Source of the DNA: Bacteroidales bacterium UBA1757
GTDB taxonomy: Bacteria > Bacteroidota > Bacteroidia > Bacteroidales > UBA1402
Assembly (NCBI GenBank): GCA_002315625.1
Contig: DCHH01000019.1
Span: 16,956-34,156 of the forward strand
Reading direction: 5' to 3'
Length of the DNA: 17,201 nt
Made by a program: the position numbers and the translations under genes. Positions 7,035 to 14,954 of the stretch are shown piece after piece (within the stretch, counting starts at the first letter, position 1; each line of letters starts with the position of its first letter). The notes below the pieces were generated by a model. It did not search any database and had not been told where the DNA came from. It worked only from the letters and a program-made list of their open reading frames with translations.

Positions 7035-7463
7035 TTATGCGTTTTGTTCGTTAGTGTTTTCTACAGTTTCTTTCACAAGAGTATCGACGGCGAGGTACAC
7101 ATGGTTGGAACGTTTGCGTACACGATAGCCACGACCTTGAGGAGCCGGACGGAGCCTCTTAAGCATCAGGCCTTCATCGACCTTTACTTCACTGACGTAA
7201 AGCTGGCCGGCTTCAGCCTTTGATTCATTCTTCTGTTCCCAGTTGTTGATGGCCGAACGGAGGAGTTTCTCCATGCGGGCGGCAGCCTCCTTATTCGAGA
7301 ACTTCAGCATACCGAGGGCCAGGAAAGCTTCCTTGCCACGGATCATGTCGGCAACAAGACGCATTTTGCGGGGCGATGTGGGAACACCGTTCAATTTGGC
7401 AAAATAAACCGACTTCAAGGCTTCCTTCCTTGCGTCTGCCGTTATTTTCTTTCTTTTACCCAT
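7035..7463 (-). CDS. rplV: 50S ribosomal protein L22
   Basis: L22 (uL22) lines the peptide exit tunnel through a long beta hairpin and is a known site of macrolide-resistance changes. The 142-residue product has a basic N-terminus (GKRKKITADARKEA), the conserved VPTSPRKMRLVADMIRGK at 27-44, and the hairpin LKRLRPAPQGRGYRVRKRSN at 101-120. The hairpin looks intact, with no insertion or deletion. A short acidic/Asn-Gln tail follows. The gene lies 13 nt after rpsS and 4 nt before rpsC. Confidence 0.98.
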   Translation of the reverse strand: MGKRKKITADARKEALKSVYFAKLNGVPTSPRKMRLVADMIRGKEAFLALGMLKFSNKEAAARMEKLLRSAINNWEQKNESKAEAGQLYVSEVKVDEGLMLKRLRPAPQGRGYRVRKRSNHVYLAVDTLVKETVENTNEQNA

Positions 7464-7476
7464 TGTTTCTTACTTT

Positions 7477-7740
7477 TTATCTGTTTCCACTATGGCCACG
7501 GAACGTACGAGTAGGGGCAAATTCTCCCAATTTGTGTCCGACCATGTTTTCGGTGACATACACCGGAATAAATTTATTACCGTTGTGAACTGCGATGGTG
7601 TGGCCTACGAAATCGGGAGAAATCATAGAAGCACGCGACCAGGTCTTGACGACAGCCTTCTTGCCACTTTCATTCATGGCCAGAACCCTGTTTTCGAGAC
7701 GGGTGCTGATGAACGGTCCTTTTTTTAATGAACGACTCAT
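7477..7740 (-). CDS. rpsS: 30S ribosomal protein S19
   Basis: S19 (uS19) sits in the 30S head near the A-site finger and pairs with S13. The 87-residue product reads MSRSLKKGPFISTRLENRV at the start, then KTWSRASMISPDFVGHTIAV, and ends in the conserved HKLGEFAPTRTFRGHSGNR. Length is normal for the family, with a slightly short C-terminus. It lies 12 nt after rplB. The upstream leader is A/U-rich without an SD. Confidence 0.98.
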   Translation of the reverse strand: MSRSLKKGPFISTRLENRVLAMNESGKKAVVKTWSRASMISPDFVGHTIAVHNGNKFIPVYVTENMVGHKLGEFAPTRTFRGHSGNR

Positions 7741-7752
7741 AATATTACTGCT

Positions 7753-8583
<831 letters not shown>

Positions 8584-8588
8584 TTTTC

Positions 8589-8879
8589 TTAGATATTGCT
8601 ATAAAAATCAATCACATCGCCAGCTTTCAGAGTAACGATAGCCTTCTTGTAGGAGGCTGTCTTACCGCTGATAACACCACCACGGGTGTAACGGCGCTTG
8701 TTGTTGCCACGGCAATTGGCCGTATTGACGCTGGTTACCGTCACATTGTAAAGCTTCTCAACAGCTTCAGCAATCTGCACCTTGTTGGCGTCCGGCTGCA
8801 CACGAAAACCATAACGGGCCATCTTTTCGGAGATAGCCGTCATCTTTTCGGTCACGATAGGTTTAATAATAATTCCCAT
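8589..8879 (-). CDS. rplW: 50S ribosomal protein L23
   Basis: L23 (uL23) lies at the polypeptide exit and is the main docking point for trigger factor and SRP. The 96-residue product begins MGIIIKPIVTEKMTAISEKM. The basic loop around CRGNNKRRYTRGGVISGKT is typical, and it ends in the strand KAGDVIDFYSNI. Length is normal. The start is 20 nt after rplD. A weak AAGGA occurs 11 nt before the ATG, too distant to be a clear SD. Confidence 0.97.
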   Translation of the reverse strand: MGIIIKPIVTEKMTAISEKMARYGFRVQPDANKVQIAEAVEKLYNVTVTSVNTANCRGNNKRRYTRGGVISGKTASYKKAIVTLKAGDVIDFYSNI

Positions 8880-8899
8880 TGTTACAATTCCTTAACTCG

Positions 8900-9529
8900 T
8901 TACGCGTTTAAAACACTTTCAATTCCTTCAACGGAACCTTCCATGAACACAACATTCTTTGCAGCCATGATTGTGTAAGTATCTAATTCAGATACAGTTA
9001 CAACTTTCACCTGCGGCAAATTGCGAGCTGACAAATATACATTGTTATTTTGATCTTTCAAAACCAAAACTGTCTTTTTTTCAGCCACTTGCAGATTTTT
9101 TACCAATGCCACCATATCCTTGGTCTTGGGAGCTGCGAACTCGAAATCCTCGACAACGGTAATGGCGTTTTCCTGAGCCTTGTAGGTAAGAGCGCTCTTG
9201 CGGGCAAGATCCTTGACCTTCTTGTTCAGTTTGAAGCTGTAATCACGGGGAACCGGACCGAATACACGGCCACCACCGCACATAAGCGGAGAATTGATAT
9301 CACCATGACGTGCACCGCCGCCACCTTTCTGACGACCGAGTTTCTTGGTAGAACCGGAAACTTCGCTACGCTGTTTAGATTTGTGTGTTCCCTGACGGCA
9401 ATTTGCCAGATGCTGCTTGACAGCAAGCCACAGAACGTGGTCATTGGGCTCAATGGCAAAAACTGAATCGCTCAGAGCAATCTTCTTGCCAGTGTCTTCA
9501 CCCTTGATGTTAAATACACTCAGTTCCAT
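8900..9529 (-). CDS. rplD: 50S ribosomal protein L4
   Basis: L4 (uL4) binds 23S rRNA early in assembly, and its extended loop lines the exit tunnel. In E. coli it also represses the S10 operon. The 209-residue product begins MELSVFNIKGEDTGKK. The tunnel loop region is at about 50-95, with KLGRQKGGGGARHGD at 63-77. The C-terminal domain holds KNVVFMEGSVEGIESVLNA. It overlaps nothing and lies 2 nt after rplC, implying coupling. I see no equivalent of the E. coli S10 leader upstream of rpsJ, so L4 control here is unproven. Confidence 0.98.
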   Translation of the reverse strand: MELSVFNIKGEDTGKKIALSDSVFAIEPNDHVLWLAVKQHLANCRQGTHKSKQRSEVSGSTKKLGRQKGGGGARHGDINSPLMCGGGRVFGPVPRDYSFKLNKKVKDLARKSALTYKAQENAITVVEDFEFAAPKTKDMVALVKNLQVAEKKTVLVLKDQNNNVYLSARNLPQVKVVTVSELDTYTIMAAKNVVFMEGSVEGIESVLNA

Positions 9530-9531
9530 AA

Positions 9532-10149
9532 TTACTTCACGATGTTAACGATTGAACCTTTCGCACCGGGAACAGATCCTTTGACCATCAGAAGATTGTG
9601 CTCGGCAATAACTTTAACCACCTGCAGATTCTTGACCGTGACACGGTCGCTGCCCATGTGGCCACCCATACGCATTCCCTTGAAAACGCGTGAAGGCCAT
9701 GAAGATGCACCCATAGAACCGGGGTGACGCAACCTGTCGGACTGACCGTGAGTGGTACCGCCGACGCCCTGGAAGTTGTAGCGCTTTACAACACCCTGGA
9801 AACCTTTACCCTTTGAGGTACCGATGATATCAACCATCATCCCTTCCTCAAAAATAGACACATTAATCGTGTCTCCAAGTTTGAATTCGTCACCGAATCC
9901 TTCGAACTCAACCAGATGTCTCTGTGCGGGAACCCCGGCTTTGTCAAAATGGCCTTTCTCGGCGCGGTTGGTGTGCTTGGCATTCTTCTCTTCGAAGCCC
10001 AGCTGGAGAGCTTCATAGCCATCCGTTTCAACCGTCTTGACCTGGGATACTACGCAAGGACCGGCTTCAATGACAGTGCATGGAATGTTCTTTCCATCAG
10101 CACTGAAGACGGAAATCATTCCGACTTTCTTTCCAATTAATCCTGGCAT
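9532..10149 (-). CDS. rplC: 50S ribosomal protein L3
   Basis: L3 (uL3) is an early-assembly 23S rRNA binder whose finger reaches the peptidyl-transferase centre. The 205-residue product starts MPGLIGKKVGMISVFSADGK and has the conserved GTSKGKGFQGVVKRYNFQG at 110-128 and HGQSDRLRHPGSMGAS at 134-149. Position 150 is Ser where E. coli has the Gln methylated by PrmB, so that modification is not expected here; this may be a lineage trait. It follows rpsJ after a 66-nt A/T-rich spacer (10150-10215) that contains a short direct repeat of AATAGAT but no clear promoter or terminator. Confidence 0.98.
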   Translation of the reverse strand: MPGLIGKKVGMISVFSADGKNIPCTVIEAGPCVVSQVKTVETDGYEALQLGFEEKNAKHTNRAEKGHFDKAGVPAQRHLVEFEGFGDEFKLGDTINVSIFEEGMMVDIIGTSKGKGFQGVVKRYNFQGVGGTTHGQSDRLRHPGSMGASSWPSRVFKGMRMGGHMGSDRVTVKNLQVVKVIAEHNLLMVKGSVPGAKGSIVNIVK

Positions 10150-10215
10150 TTCTACTGAATATTAAATAAATAGATAAAAAAATAGATGTTCTTTATAAGG
10201 GTCATTCTAAAGTAC

Positions 10216-10521
10216 TCAGACCTTGATTTCAACTTCTACACCGCTCGGAAGCTCAAGCTTCATAAGAGCATCCACAGTCTTGGTAGTAGAATTGTAGATG
10301 TCGATAAGGCGCTTGTAGGATGAAAGTTCGAACTGCTCACGTGACTTCTTGTTGACGAAGGTCGAACGGTTCACCGTAAAGATACGCTTGTGGGTGGGAA
10401 GAGGAATTGGGCCACAGACTTCTGCGCCTGTGCTCTTCACTGTCTTGACAATCTTCTCAGCTGATTTGTCAACCAGGCTGTGGTCGTAAGACTTCAGTTT
10501 GATTCTGATTTTTTGGCTCAT
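10216..10521 (-). CDS. rpsJ: 30S ribosomal protein S10 / NusE
   Basis: S10 (uS10) is a 30S head protein that also works as NusE, linking ribosome and RNA polymerase and acting in rRNA antitermination. The 101-residue product starts MSQKIRIKLKSYDHSLVDKS, has the S10 signature around AEVCGPIPLPTHKRIFTV (33-50) and ends PSGVEVEIKV. Length is normal. It follows fusA directly, with no tuf gene between, a gene order I recognise from Bacteroidetes. The 67-nt spacer to fusA contains an interrupted hairpin (10549-10578). Confidence 0.98.
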   Translation of the reverse strand: MSQKIRIKLKSYDHSLVDKSAEKIVKTVKSTGAEVCGPIPLPTHKRIFTVNRSTFVNKKSREQFELSSYKRLIDIYNSTTKTVDALMKLELPSGVEVEIKV

Positions 10522-10548
10522 AGTTTTTGTTTGTTGTTTAATACATAA

Positions 10549-10578
10549 GGAGTCCGTAGAGCTATATGTACTGACTCC
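10549..10578 (-). other. Interrupted hairpin in the fusA-rpsJ spacer
   Basis: The spacer carries GGAGTC (10549-10554) and GACTCC (10573-10578). Inside this, after one mismatch, is a second 3-bp stem (GTA 10556-10558, TAC 10569-10571) around a 10-nt loop. On the minus strand it is followed by an A-rich leader, not a U-run, so it is not a standard terminator. It lies about 27 nt before the rpsJ ATG. It could be a processing site or protein target separating the str and S10 parts of the transcript, but function is unknown. Confidence 0.4.
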
Positions 10579-10588
10579 GGTTATTTGT

Positions 10589-12706
10589 TTAACTCAGATA
10601 TTCGGGATGGCCATATCGCTTTTTCAGGATTTCCCGGGCAAGAGGCGTTTCAACTGGAGTATATTCCTTGAACTCCATGCTACTGACGGCTCTTCCTGAG
10701 GTAATTGTCCTGAGGTCTGTCACATAACCGAAAGTTTCGGCAAGCGGCACTGTCGCCTTGATTACACTTGCCCCGCTCCGGTCGGTATCCGTCCCATAGA
10801 CCAGTCCACGACGGCGGTTCAGGTCGCTCATGACATCACCCACATATTCTTCAGGAGTGATAATCTCCAGTTTCATGATGGGTTCGAGCAGAACCGGGCG
10901 GGCTTTTTCCGCAGCATGACGGAATGCTAGCGAGGCGCAGATTTCAAACGACAGGGCATCCGAATCGACAGGATGGAACGAACCGTCCACAAGGGTAACC
11001 TTCAGATTGTCCATCGGATAGAAAGCAAGGATGCCATTGCGCATGGCAGTCTTGAATCCCTTTTCGACAGACGGAATGAATTCCTTCGGAACGTTTCCTT
11101 CCTTGACGCTGTTGATGAACTGCAATGCACCTTCTGTCGTGGAATCCTTCGGCCCCACCTTGACCAGAATATCGGCGAACTTTCCTTTGCCGCCGTTCTG
11201 CTTGGCGTATGTCTCGCGGATTTCGACCTCCTCGGTAAGCGCCTCATGGTAAGCCACGAGAGGCTGTCCCTCATTGCAATCGACTCCGAACTCACGGCGC
11301 AGGCGGTCCATGATGATTTCCAGATGGAGCTCGCCCATTCCGCTGATTACGGTCTGGCCGGTCTGCTCATCGACATTGACGGCGAACGTGGGATCTTCCT
11401 CAGACAGTTTAGACAGAGCAATGTCGAGCTTCTCGATATCCTTCTGGGTACGGGGTTCTACGGCCACACCAATCACGGGAACCGGAAAGTCCATCGACTC
11501 CAGAACAATCGGGTCAGACTCGCTGCACAGTGTGTCGCCGGTACGCACCTCCTTCAGACCGGTCACCGCGCAAATGTCGCCTGCGAAGGTGTCATCGACG
11601 GGGTTCTGGTGGTTGGAGTGCATCTGGAACATACGGTTCAGGCGTTCTCTCTTTCCTGTACGGGAATTATATACGGCTTCACCCGAATGAAGCACACCCG
11701 AATAGACCCTGACAAAACAAAGACGGCCGACAAACGGATCGGTGGCAATTTTGAACACCAATGCCGTAAGCGGCTGCGTTTCGTCCGGCTGACGGACTGC
11801 TTCCTTTTCGGTTTTAGGATTGACACCCTTTATTGACGGGGTATCGAGCGGGCTGGGCAGGTAGGCACATACTGCATCGAGCAAAGGCTGTACACCCTTG
11901 TTCTTGAAGGACGAACCGCAAAGCACCGGCTGCAGCTGGCGCGAAAGGGTACCTTGGCGCAAGGCACTGCGGATTTCCTCCTCGGTAATGGTGTCGGGGG
12001 CGTCGAAGAACTTCTCCATGAGGGCCTCGTCGGTCTCGGCAAGCTGCTCAAGCATCTTGCTGCGGTACTCTGTGGCCTCTTCAAGAAGAACGGCAGGAAT
12101 TTCCTCGGTTGAGTATTCCGCACCCATAGTCTCGTCGTGCCAATACAGGGCCTTCATGGTTATCAGGTCAATGACTCCCTTGAAATTCTCTTCAGCACCG
12201 ACCGGAATCTGCACGGCCACGGGGTTACCACGGAGCACTTCGCGAATCCGGCTGATGACGGAAAAGAAATCGGCCCCGTTACGGTCCATCTTGTTGACGT
12301 AGCAGATACGGGGAACCTCGTACTTGTTTGCCTGACGCCAGACGGTTTCCGACTGGGGCTGGACTCCGCCGACAGCGCAGAAGATTGCAACCGCTCCGTC
12401 CAATACCCTGAGCGAACGCTCGACTTCGACAGTGAAATCGACATGTCCCGGAGTGTCAATCAGATTGATTTTGAACTTCCGGTCGTCCCAGTTCCAGAAA
12501 GTGGTGGTGGCAGCAGAGGTGATTGTGATTCCCCTCTCCTGCTCCTGCTCCATCCAGTCCATCGTGGCAGCACCGTCATGGACCTCACCCATCTTGTGGG
12601 TAAGACCGGTGTAGAAAAGAATACGCTCAGAGGTCGTAGTCTTTCCTGCATCGATGTGGGCCATGATGCCGATGTTGCGGTTGAACTGTAAATCTGAATG
12701 GGCCAT
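10589..12706 (-). CDS. fusA: Translation elongation factor G
   Basis: EF-G is the GTPase that drives translocation of tRNA and mRNA after peptide bond formation and helps split ribosomes for recycling. The 705-residue product has the full five-domain length. GTPase motifs in domain I are AHIDAGKT (16-23), RGITI (58-62), DTPGH with the catalytic His88 (84-88) and NKMD (138-141). Domains II-V follow, with LRREFGVDCNEGQPLVAYHE near the III/IV boundary. Its place between rpsG and rpsJ marks it as the housekeeping EF-G; Bacteroides also have a divergent second EF-G elsewhere. It starts 31 nt after rpsG. A weak AAGGACAGG lies just upstream. Confidence 0.98.
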   Translation of the reverse strand: MAHSDLQFNRNIGIMAHIDAGKTTTSERILFYTGLTHKMGEVHDGAATMDWMEQEQERGITITSAATTTFWNWDDRKFKINLIDTPGHVDFTVEVERSLRVLDGAVAIFCAVGGVQPQSETVWRQANKYEVPRICYVNKMDRNGADFFSVISRIREVLRGNPVAVQIPVGAEENFKGVIDLITMKALYWHDETMGAEYSTEEIPAVLLEEATEYRSKMLEQLAETDEALMEKFFDAPDTITEEEIRSALRQGTLSRQLQPVLCGSSFKNKGVQPLLDAVCAYLPSPLDTPSIKGVNPKTEKEAVRQPDETQPLTALVFKIATDPFVGRLCFVRVYSGVLHSGEAVYNSRTGKRERLNRMFQMHSNHQNPVDDTFAGDICAVTGLKEVRTGDTLCSESDPIVLESMDFPVPVIGVAVEPRTQKDIEKLDIALSKLSEEDPTFAVNVDEQTGQTVISGMGELHLEIIMDRLRREFGVDCNEGQPLVAYHEALTEEVEIRETYAKQNGGKGKFADILVKVGPKDSTTEGALQFINSVKEGNVPKEFIPSVEKGFKTAMRNGILAFYPMDNLKVTLVDGSFHPVDSDALSFEICASLAFRHAAEKARPVLLEPIMKLEIITPEEYVGDVMSDLNRRRGLVYGTDTDRSGASVIKATVPLAETFGYVTDLRTITSGRAVSSMEFKEYTPVETPLAREILKKRYGHPEYLS

Positions 12707-12737
12707 GTCGGTTACCTGTCCTTAGTTCAAGCCTTTA

Positions 12738-13214
12738 TTAGAAGCGGAAATGTGCGAAGGCGCGGTTGGCCTCAGCCATACGGTGCATATCTTCCTTACG
12801 TTTGAAGGCACCGCCCTGATTGTTGTAAGCGTCGAGGATTTCGCTGGCCAGCTTGTCAGCCATGGTCTTACCGCCGCGCTTGCGGGCAAACAGGATAACA
12901 TTCTTCATAGAGATGGCCTCCTTGCGGTCGGCACGGATTTCGGTAGGAACCTGGAAGGTAGCACCACCGATACGGCGTGACTTGACCTCAACCTGAGGAG
13001 TGACATTGTCGAGAGCGGTTTTCCAGATCTCGAGAGCGGTCTTCTCTTCGTTGGCCATTTTGTTTTTCACGATATCAAGAGCATCGTAGAAAATTTCAAA
13101 AGAAACATTCTTCTTTCCGTCGTACATCAAGTGGTTGACGAACTTGGTCACTTTGGTGTCGTTAAAAACGGGATCCGGAAGAATCAAGCGTTTTTTGGGC
13201 TTTGCTTTTCTCAT
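12738..13214 (-). CDS. rpsG: 30S ribosomal protein S7
   Basis: S7 (uS7) nucleates assembly of the 30S head and lies at the E site; in E. coli it represses the str operon by binding the rpsL-rpsG spacer. The frame extends upstream to 13259, but the family start MRKAKPKKRLILPDPVFNDT at ATG 13214 gives 158 residues, the usual length. The conserved DPVFNDTKVTKFVNHLMYDG follows, and the end is MAEANRAFAHFRF. A 205-nt spacer with several hairpins separates it from rpsL, unusually long for this cluster. Confidence 0.97.
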   Translation of the reverse strand: MRKAKPKKRLILPDPVFNDTKVTKFVNHLMYDGKKNVSFEIFYDALDIVKNKMANEEKTALEIWKTALDNVTPQVEVKSRRIGGATFQVPTEIRADRKEAISMKNVILFARKRGGKTMADKLASEILDAYNNQGGAFKRKEDMHRMAEANRAFAHFRF

Positions 13215-13244
13215 TGTTTTGAAAATTTCGTTTTGCGTTTGGTT

Positions 13245-13303
13245 GTTGACGATCTTCAACGTCCTCTCTCGGACATTTACTCAACCTTCGGAACTTACAT
13301 TCC
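13245..13303 (-). other. Three tandem mini-hairpins upstream of rpsG
   Basis: Three short perfect inverted repeats lie in a row, each with a 6-nt loop: GTTGA/TCAAC (13245-13249, 13256-13260), GTCC/GGAC (13261-13264, 13271-13274) and GGAA/TTCC (13290-13293, 13300-13303). The first two abut exactly and could stack. They fall 31-89 nt before the rpsG ATG, in the same intercistronic position where E. coli S7 binds its own message. That function is inference; stems of 4-5 bp are individually weak. Confidence 0.4.
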
Positions 13304-13346
13304 TACAATCAATACCAATACTGAAAACTTGGTTAATTTTTTTGTT

Positions 13347-13373
13347 GCCTTTCTTCAAGGCTTTTTTGTTTTT
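13347..13373 (+). terminator. Possible plus-strand intrinsic terminator, antisense to the str operon
   Basis: Read on the plus strand, GCCTT-TCTTC-AAGGC (13347-13361) is followed by six T, one G and five T (13362-13373). This is the shape of a weak intrinsic terminator, but it points against the str operon. On the sense strand the same sequence has the run as A before the hairpin, so it should not stop rpsL-rpsG read-through. The stem is only 5 bp, and no plus-strand promoter was recognised nearby. Confidence 0.35.
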
Positions 13374-13419
13374 CCGCTACACCTTATTATATAGGGAACG
13401 GTTTTGTCTTTAGGCAGGC

Positions 13420-13803
13420 TTATTTCTTAGCTGCTTTCGGACGCTTGGCTCCGTACTTGGAACGTCTCTGGGTACGTGAAACGACACCGGCGGTATCAAG
13501 CGTACCACGTACGATATGATAACGTACACCGGGGAGGTCTTTTACACGGCCGCCACGGACCAGTACGATGGAGTGCTCCTGCAGATTGTGTCCCTCACCG
13601 GGGATGTAGCAGTTGACTTCCTTGGAGTTTGTCAGGCGAACACGTGCGACCTTACGCAGGGCTGAGTTCGGCTTCTTAGGGGTGGTCGTGTACACACGCA
13701 CACAGACACCACGTCTTTGCGGGCATGAATCCAGAGCGGGCGATTTGCTCTTGTCAACCAGATTCTCTCTGCCTTTTCTAACTAACTGTTGAATTGTAGG
13801 CAT
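13420..13803 (-). CDS. rpsL: 30S ribosomal protein S12
   Basis: S12 (uS12) is at the decoding centre and controls accuracy; it is the classical streptomycin-resistance locus. The 127-residue product starts MPTIQQLVRKGRENLVDKSK. The decoding loop TTTPKKPNSALRK (39-51) keeps Lys43, and the second loop reads GRVKDLPGVRYH, both the drug-sensitive form. The lysine-rich tail ends KRPKAAKK. It is the first gene of the minus-strand supercluster, so its promoter should be in 13804-13986. No SD is visible; the leader just before ATG is A/U-rich. Confidence 0.98.
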   Translation of the reverse strand: MPTIQQLVRKGRENLVDKSKSPALDSCPQRRGVCVRVYTTTPKKPNSALRKVARVRLTNSKEVNCYIPGEGHNLQEHSIVLVRGGRVKDLPGVRYHIVRGTLDTAGVVSRTQRRSKYGAKRPKAAKK

Positions 13804-13836
13804 TTTTCAGTTGTTTGTCTGTTAATGTTTGTAGTT

Positions 13837-13864
13837 CAAAAAATTCTATCCACTTTTATTCAAA
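13837..13864 (-). promoter_or_regulatory. Weak candidate promoter for the str-S10-spc cluster
   Basis: On the minus strand a TTTG (13861-13864) precedes an ATTTTTTG octamer (13837-13844). This loosely resembles the Bacteroidetes pair TTTG and TAnnTTTG, but the octamer lacks the leading TA and the spacer is 16 nt instead of about 19-20. It is the best match I found between rpsL and the inverted repeat at 13872-13933. The real promoter may be elsewhere in the intergenic region. Confidence 0.25.
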
Positions 13865-13871
13865 ATGGCCC

Positions 13872-13933
13872 GCAAAATTACAAAAAAACTTTTGGAACGC
13901 AATGTTTCCAAAAGTTTTTTTTCGCAATTTTGC
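13872..13933. terminator. Nested inverted repeat, bidirectional terminator-like
   Basis: An inner perfect 16-bp stem pairs 13882-13897 (A7 then CTTTTGGAA) with 13906-13921 (TTCCAAAAG then T7) around an 8-nt loop. An outer 8-bp stem pairs GCAAAATT (13872-13879) with AATTTTGC (13926-13933). Because the stem base is A-run/T-run, either strand reads as a GC-containing hairpin followed by a U-tract, the form of an intrinsic terminator in both directions. It lies between two divergent genes, where terminators are not expected. CGCAA occurs in both flanks and in the loop. Confidence 0.6.
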
Positions 13934-13957
13934 TAAATCCTTATCTATAAGAGGGGA

Positions 13958-13989
13958 ATTGGGAATGTTAGGGTAAAAGTGTACTTTTG
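13958..13989 (+). promoter_or_regulatory. Bacteroidetes-type promoter of era
   Basis: TACTTTTG at 13982-13989 is a perfect match to the Bacteroidetes -7 box TAnnTTTG. A partial -33 box ATTG lies at 13958-13961 with a 20-nt spacer. Transcription would begin near 13995, giving a leader of about 20 nt before the era ATG at 14014. This also argues against the alternative TTG start at 13987, which lies inside the -7 box. No transcript data are available, so this rests on the motif alone. Confidence 0.6.
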
Positions 13990-14013
13990 CAGAATCAAAA
14001 ACAGAAGCATTTT

Positions 14014-14913
14014 ATGCATAAATCGGGTTTTGTAAATATTGTAGGGAATCCCAACGTCGGAAAATCGACGCTGATGAACGCCCTTGTCGGGGAACGGCTC
14101 TCCATCATCACATCAAAAGCGCAGACCACACGCCACCGCATCACGGGAATAGTAAACGGTGAAGACTACCAAATCGTCTTTTCCGACACCCCCGGAGTGC
14201 TCAAACCTGCATACAAACTGCAGGAATCGATGCTGAACTTTTCCAACTCCGCTCTGGTCGATGCCGACGTACTCCTCTACATAACCGACATGGTCGAGAC
14301 AATCGACAAGAACAGCGACTTCGTGGAGAAAGTGAACCGTCTCAGCATCCCCGTCCTGCTGCTTGTCAACAAAATCGACCTCACCGACCAGAAGGCTCTG
14401 GAGGATCGGGTCGTCGCCCTTCACGAGATGATGCCCAAAGCGGAAATCCTGCCAATGTCGGCCCTCCACCGCTTCAATATCGATGCACTGAAGAAACGCA
14501 TCAAGGAGCTGCTTCCGGAGTGCCCGCCCTATTTCGGCAAGGATGCCCTGACCGACAAGCCCACCCGCTTCTTCGTATCGGAAATCATCCGCGAAAAAAT
14601 ACTCCTCTATTATCAGAAGGAGATACCTTATTCAGTTGAGGTGGTCGTTGAATCATATAAGGAGGAGGCGTCAAAGGGGAAAAACCGGGGAAAGGTCAAC
14701 ATACAGGCGGTAATCCTGGTGGAGCGCGAATCGCAGAAGGGAATTATTATAGGTCACGGGGGTGCAGCCCTGAAGAAGGTCGGCACGGCAGCCCGACAGG
14801 ATATAGAAAGGTTTCTCGACGAGGATGTCTTCCTCGAACTCTTCGTCAAGGTCGATGAAGACTGGCGCAACAGCGACGCCGAACTGAAACACTTCGGCTA
14901 CCAGCCGGAATAA
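14014..14913 (+). CDS. era: GTPase Era
   Basis: Era is an essential GTPase that binds the 3' end of 16S rRNA and promotes 30S subunit maturation. The 299-residue product starts MHKSGFVNIVGNPNVGKST. Motifs are G1 GNPNVGKS (11-18), the TTR switch (38-40), G3 DTPG (58-61), G4 NKID (119-122) and G5 SAL (149-151). A C-terminal KH domain follows, with GHGG at 247-250 inside the conserved GIIIGHGGAALKKVG. The frame is open upstream to a TTG at 13987, but the ATG matches the family start and lies downstream of the promoter. It heads an operon with der (41-nt gap) and is divergent from rpsL. In Bacteroides I recall era following fabH instead. Confidence 0.97.
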   Translation: MHKSGFVNIVGNPNVGKSTLMNALVGERLSIITSKAQTTRHRITGIVNGEDYQIVFSDTPGVLKPAYKLQESMLNFSNSALVDADVLLYITDMVETIDKNSDFVEKVNRLSIPVLLLVNKIDLTDQKALEDRVVALHEMMPKAEILPMSALHRFNIDALKKRIKELLPECPPYFGKDALTDKPTRFFVSEIIREKILLYYQKEIPYSVEVVVESYKEEASKGKNRGKVNIQAVILVERESQKGIIIGHGGAALKKVGTAARQDIERFLDEDVFLELFVKVDEDWRNSDAELKHFGYQPE

Positions 14914-14954
14914 CCCTTCTCTACAGAGACAGAAATAAATAAACAGAAAGATAT

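Noticed and set aside
10150..10215. Possible internal promoter or leader in the A/T-rich rplC-rpsJ spacer
   Set aside because: No TAnnTTTG-like box or stable stem on the minus strand; only a short AATAGAT direct repeat in low-complexity sequence.
10522..10588. Missing tuf gene between fusA and rpsJ as a possible deletion
   Set aside because: The fusA-rpsJ junction without tuf is the arrangement I know from Bacteroidetes, where tuf lies elsewhere.
10973..11836. 287-codon plus-strand open frame opposite fusA
   Set aside because: It lies wholly inside fusA on the opposite strand, has no family resemblance and no promoter or leader; long antisense frames are common opposite codon-biased genes.
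13215..13259. Longer rpsG start at 13259
   Set aside because: The extra 15 residues are not S7-like and would be encoded by the structured spacer; MRKAKPKKR at 13214 is the family start.
13987..14013. Upstream TTG start extending Era by nine residues
   Set aside because: The TTG lies inside the TACTTTTG promoter box, and the family start MHK-GFVNIVGNPNVGKS matches the ATG at 14014.
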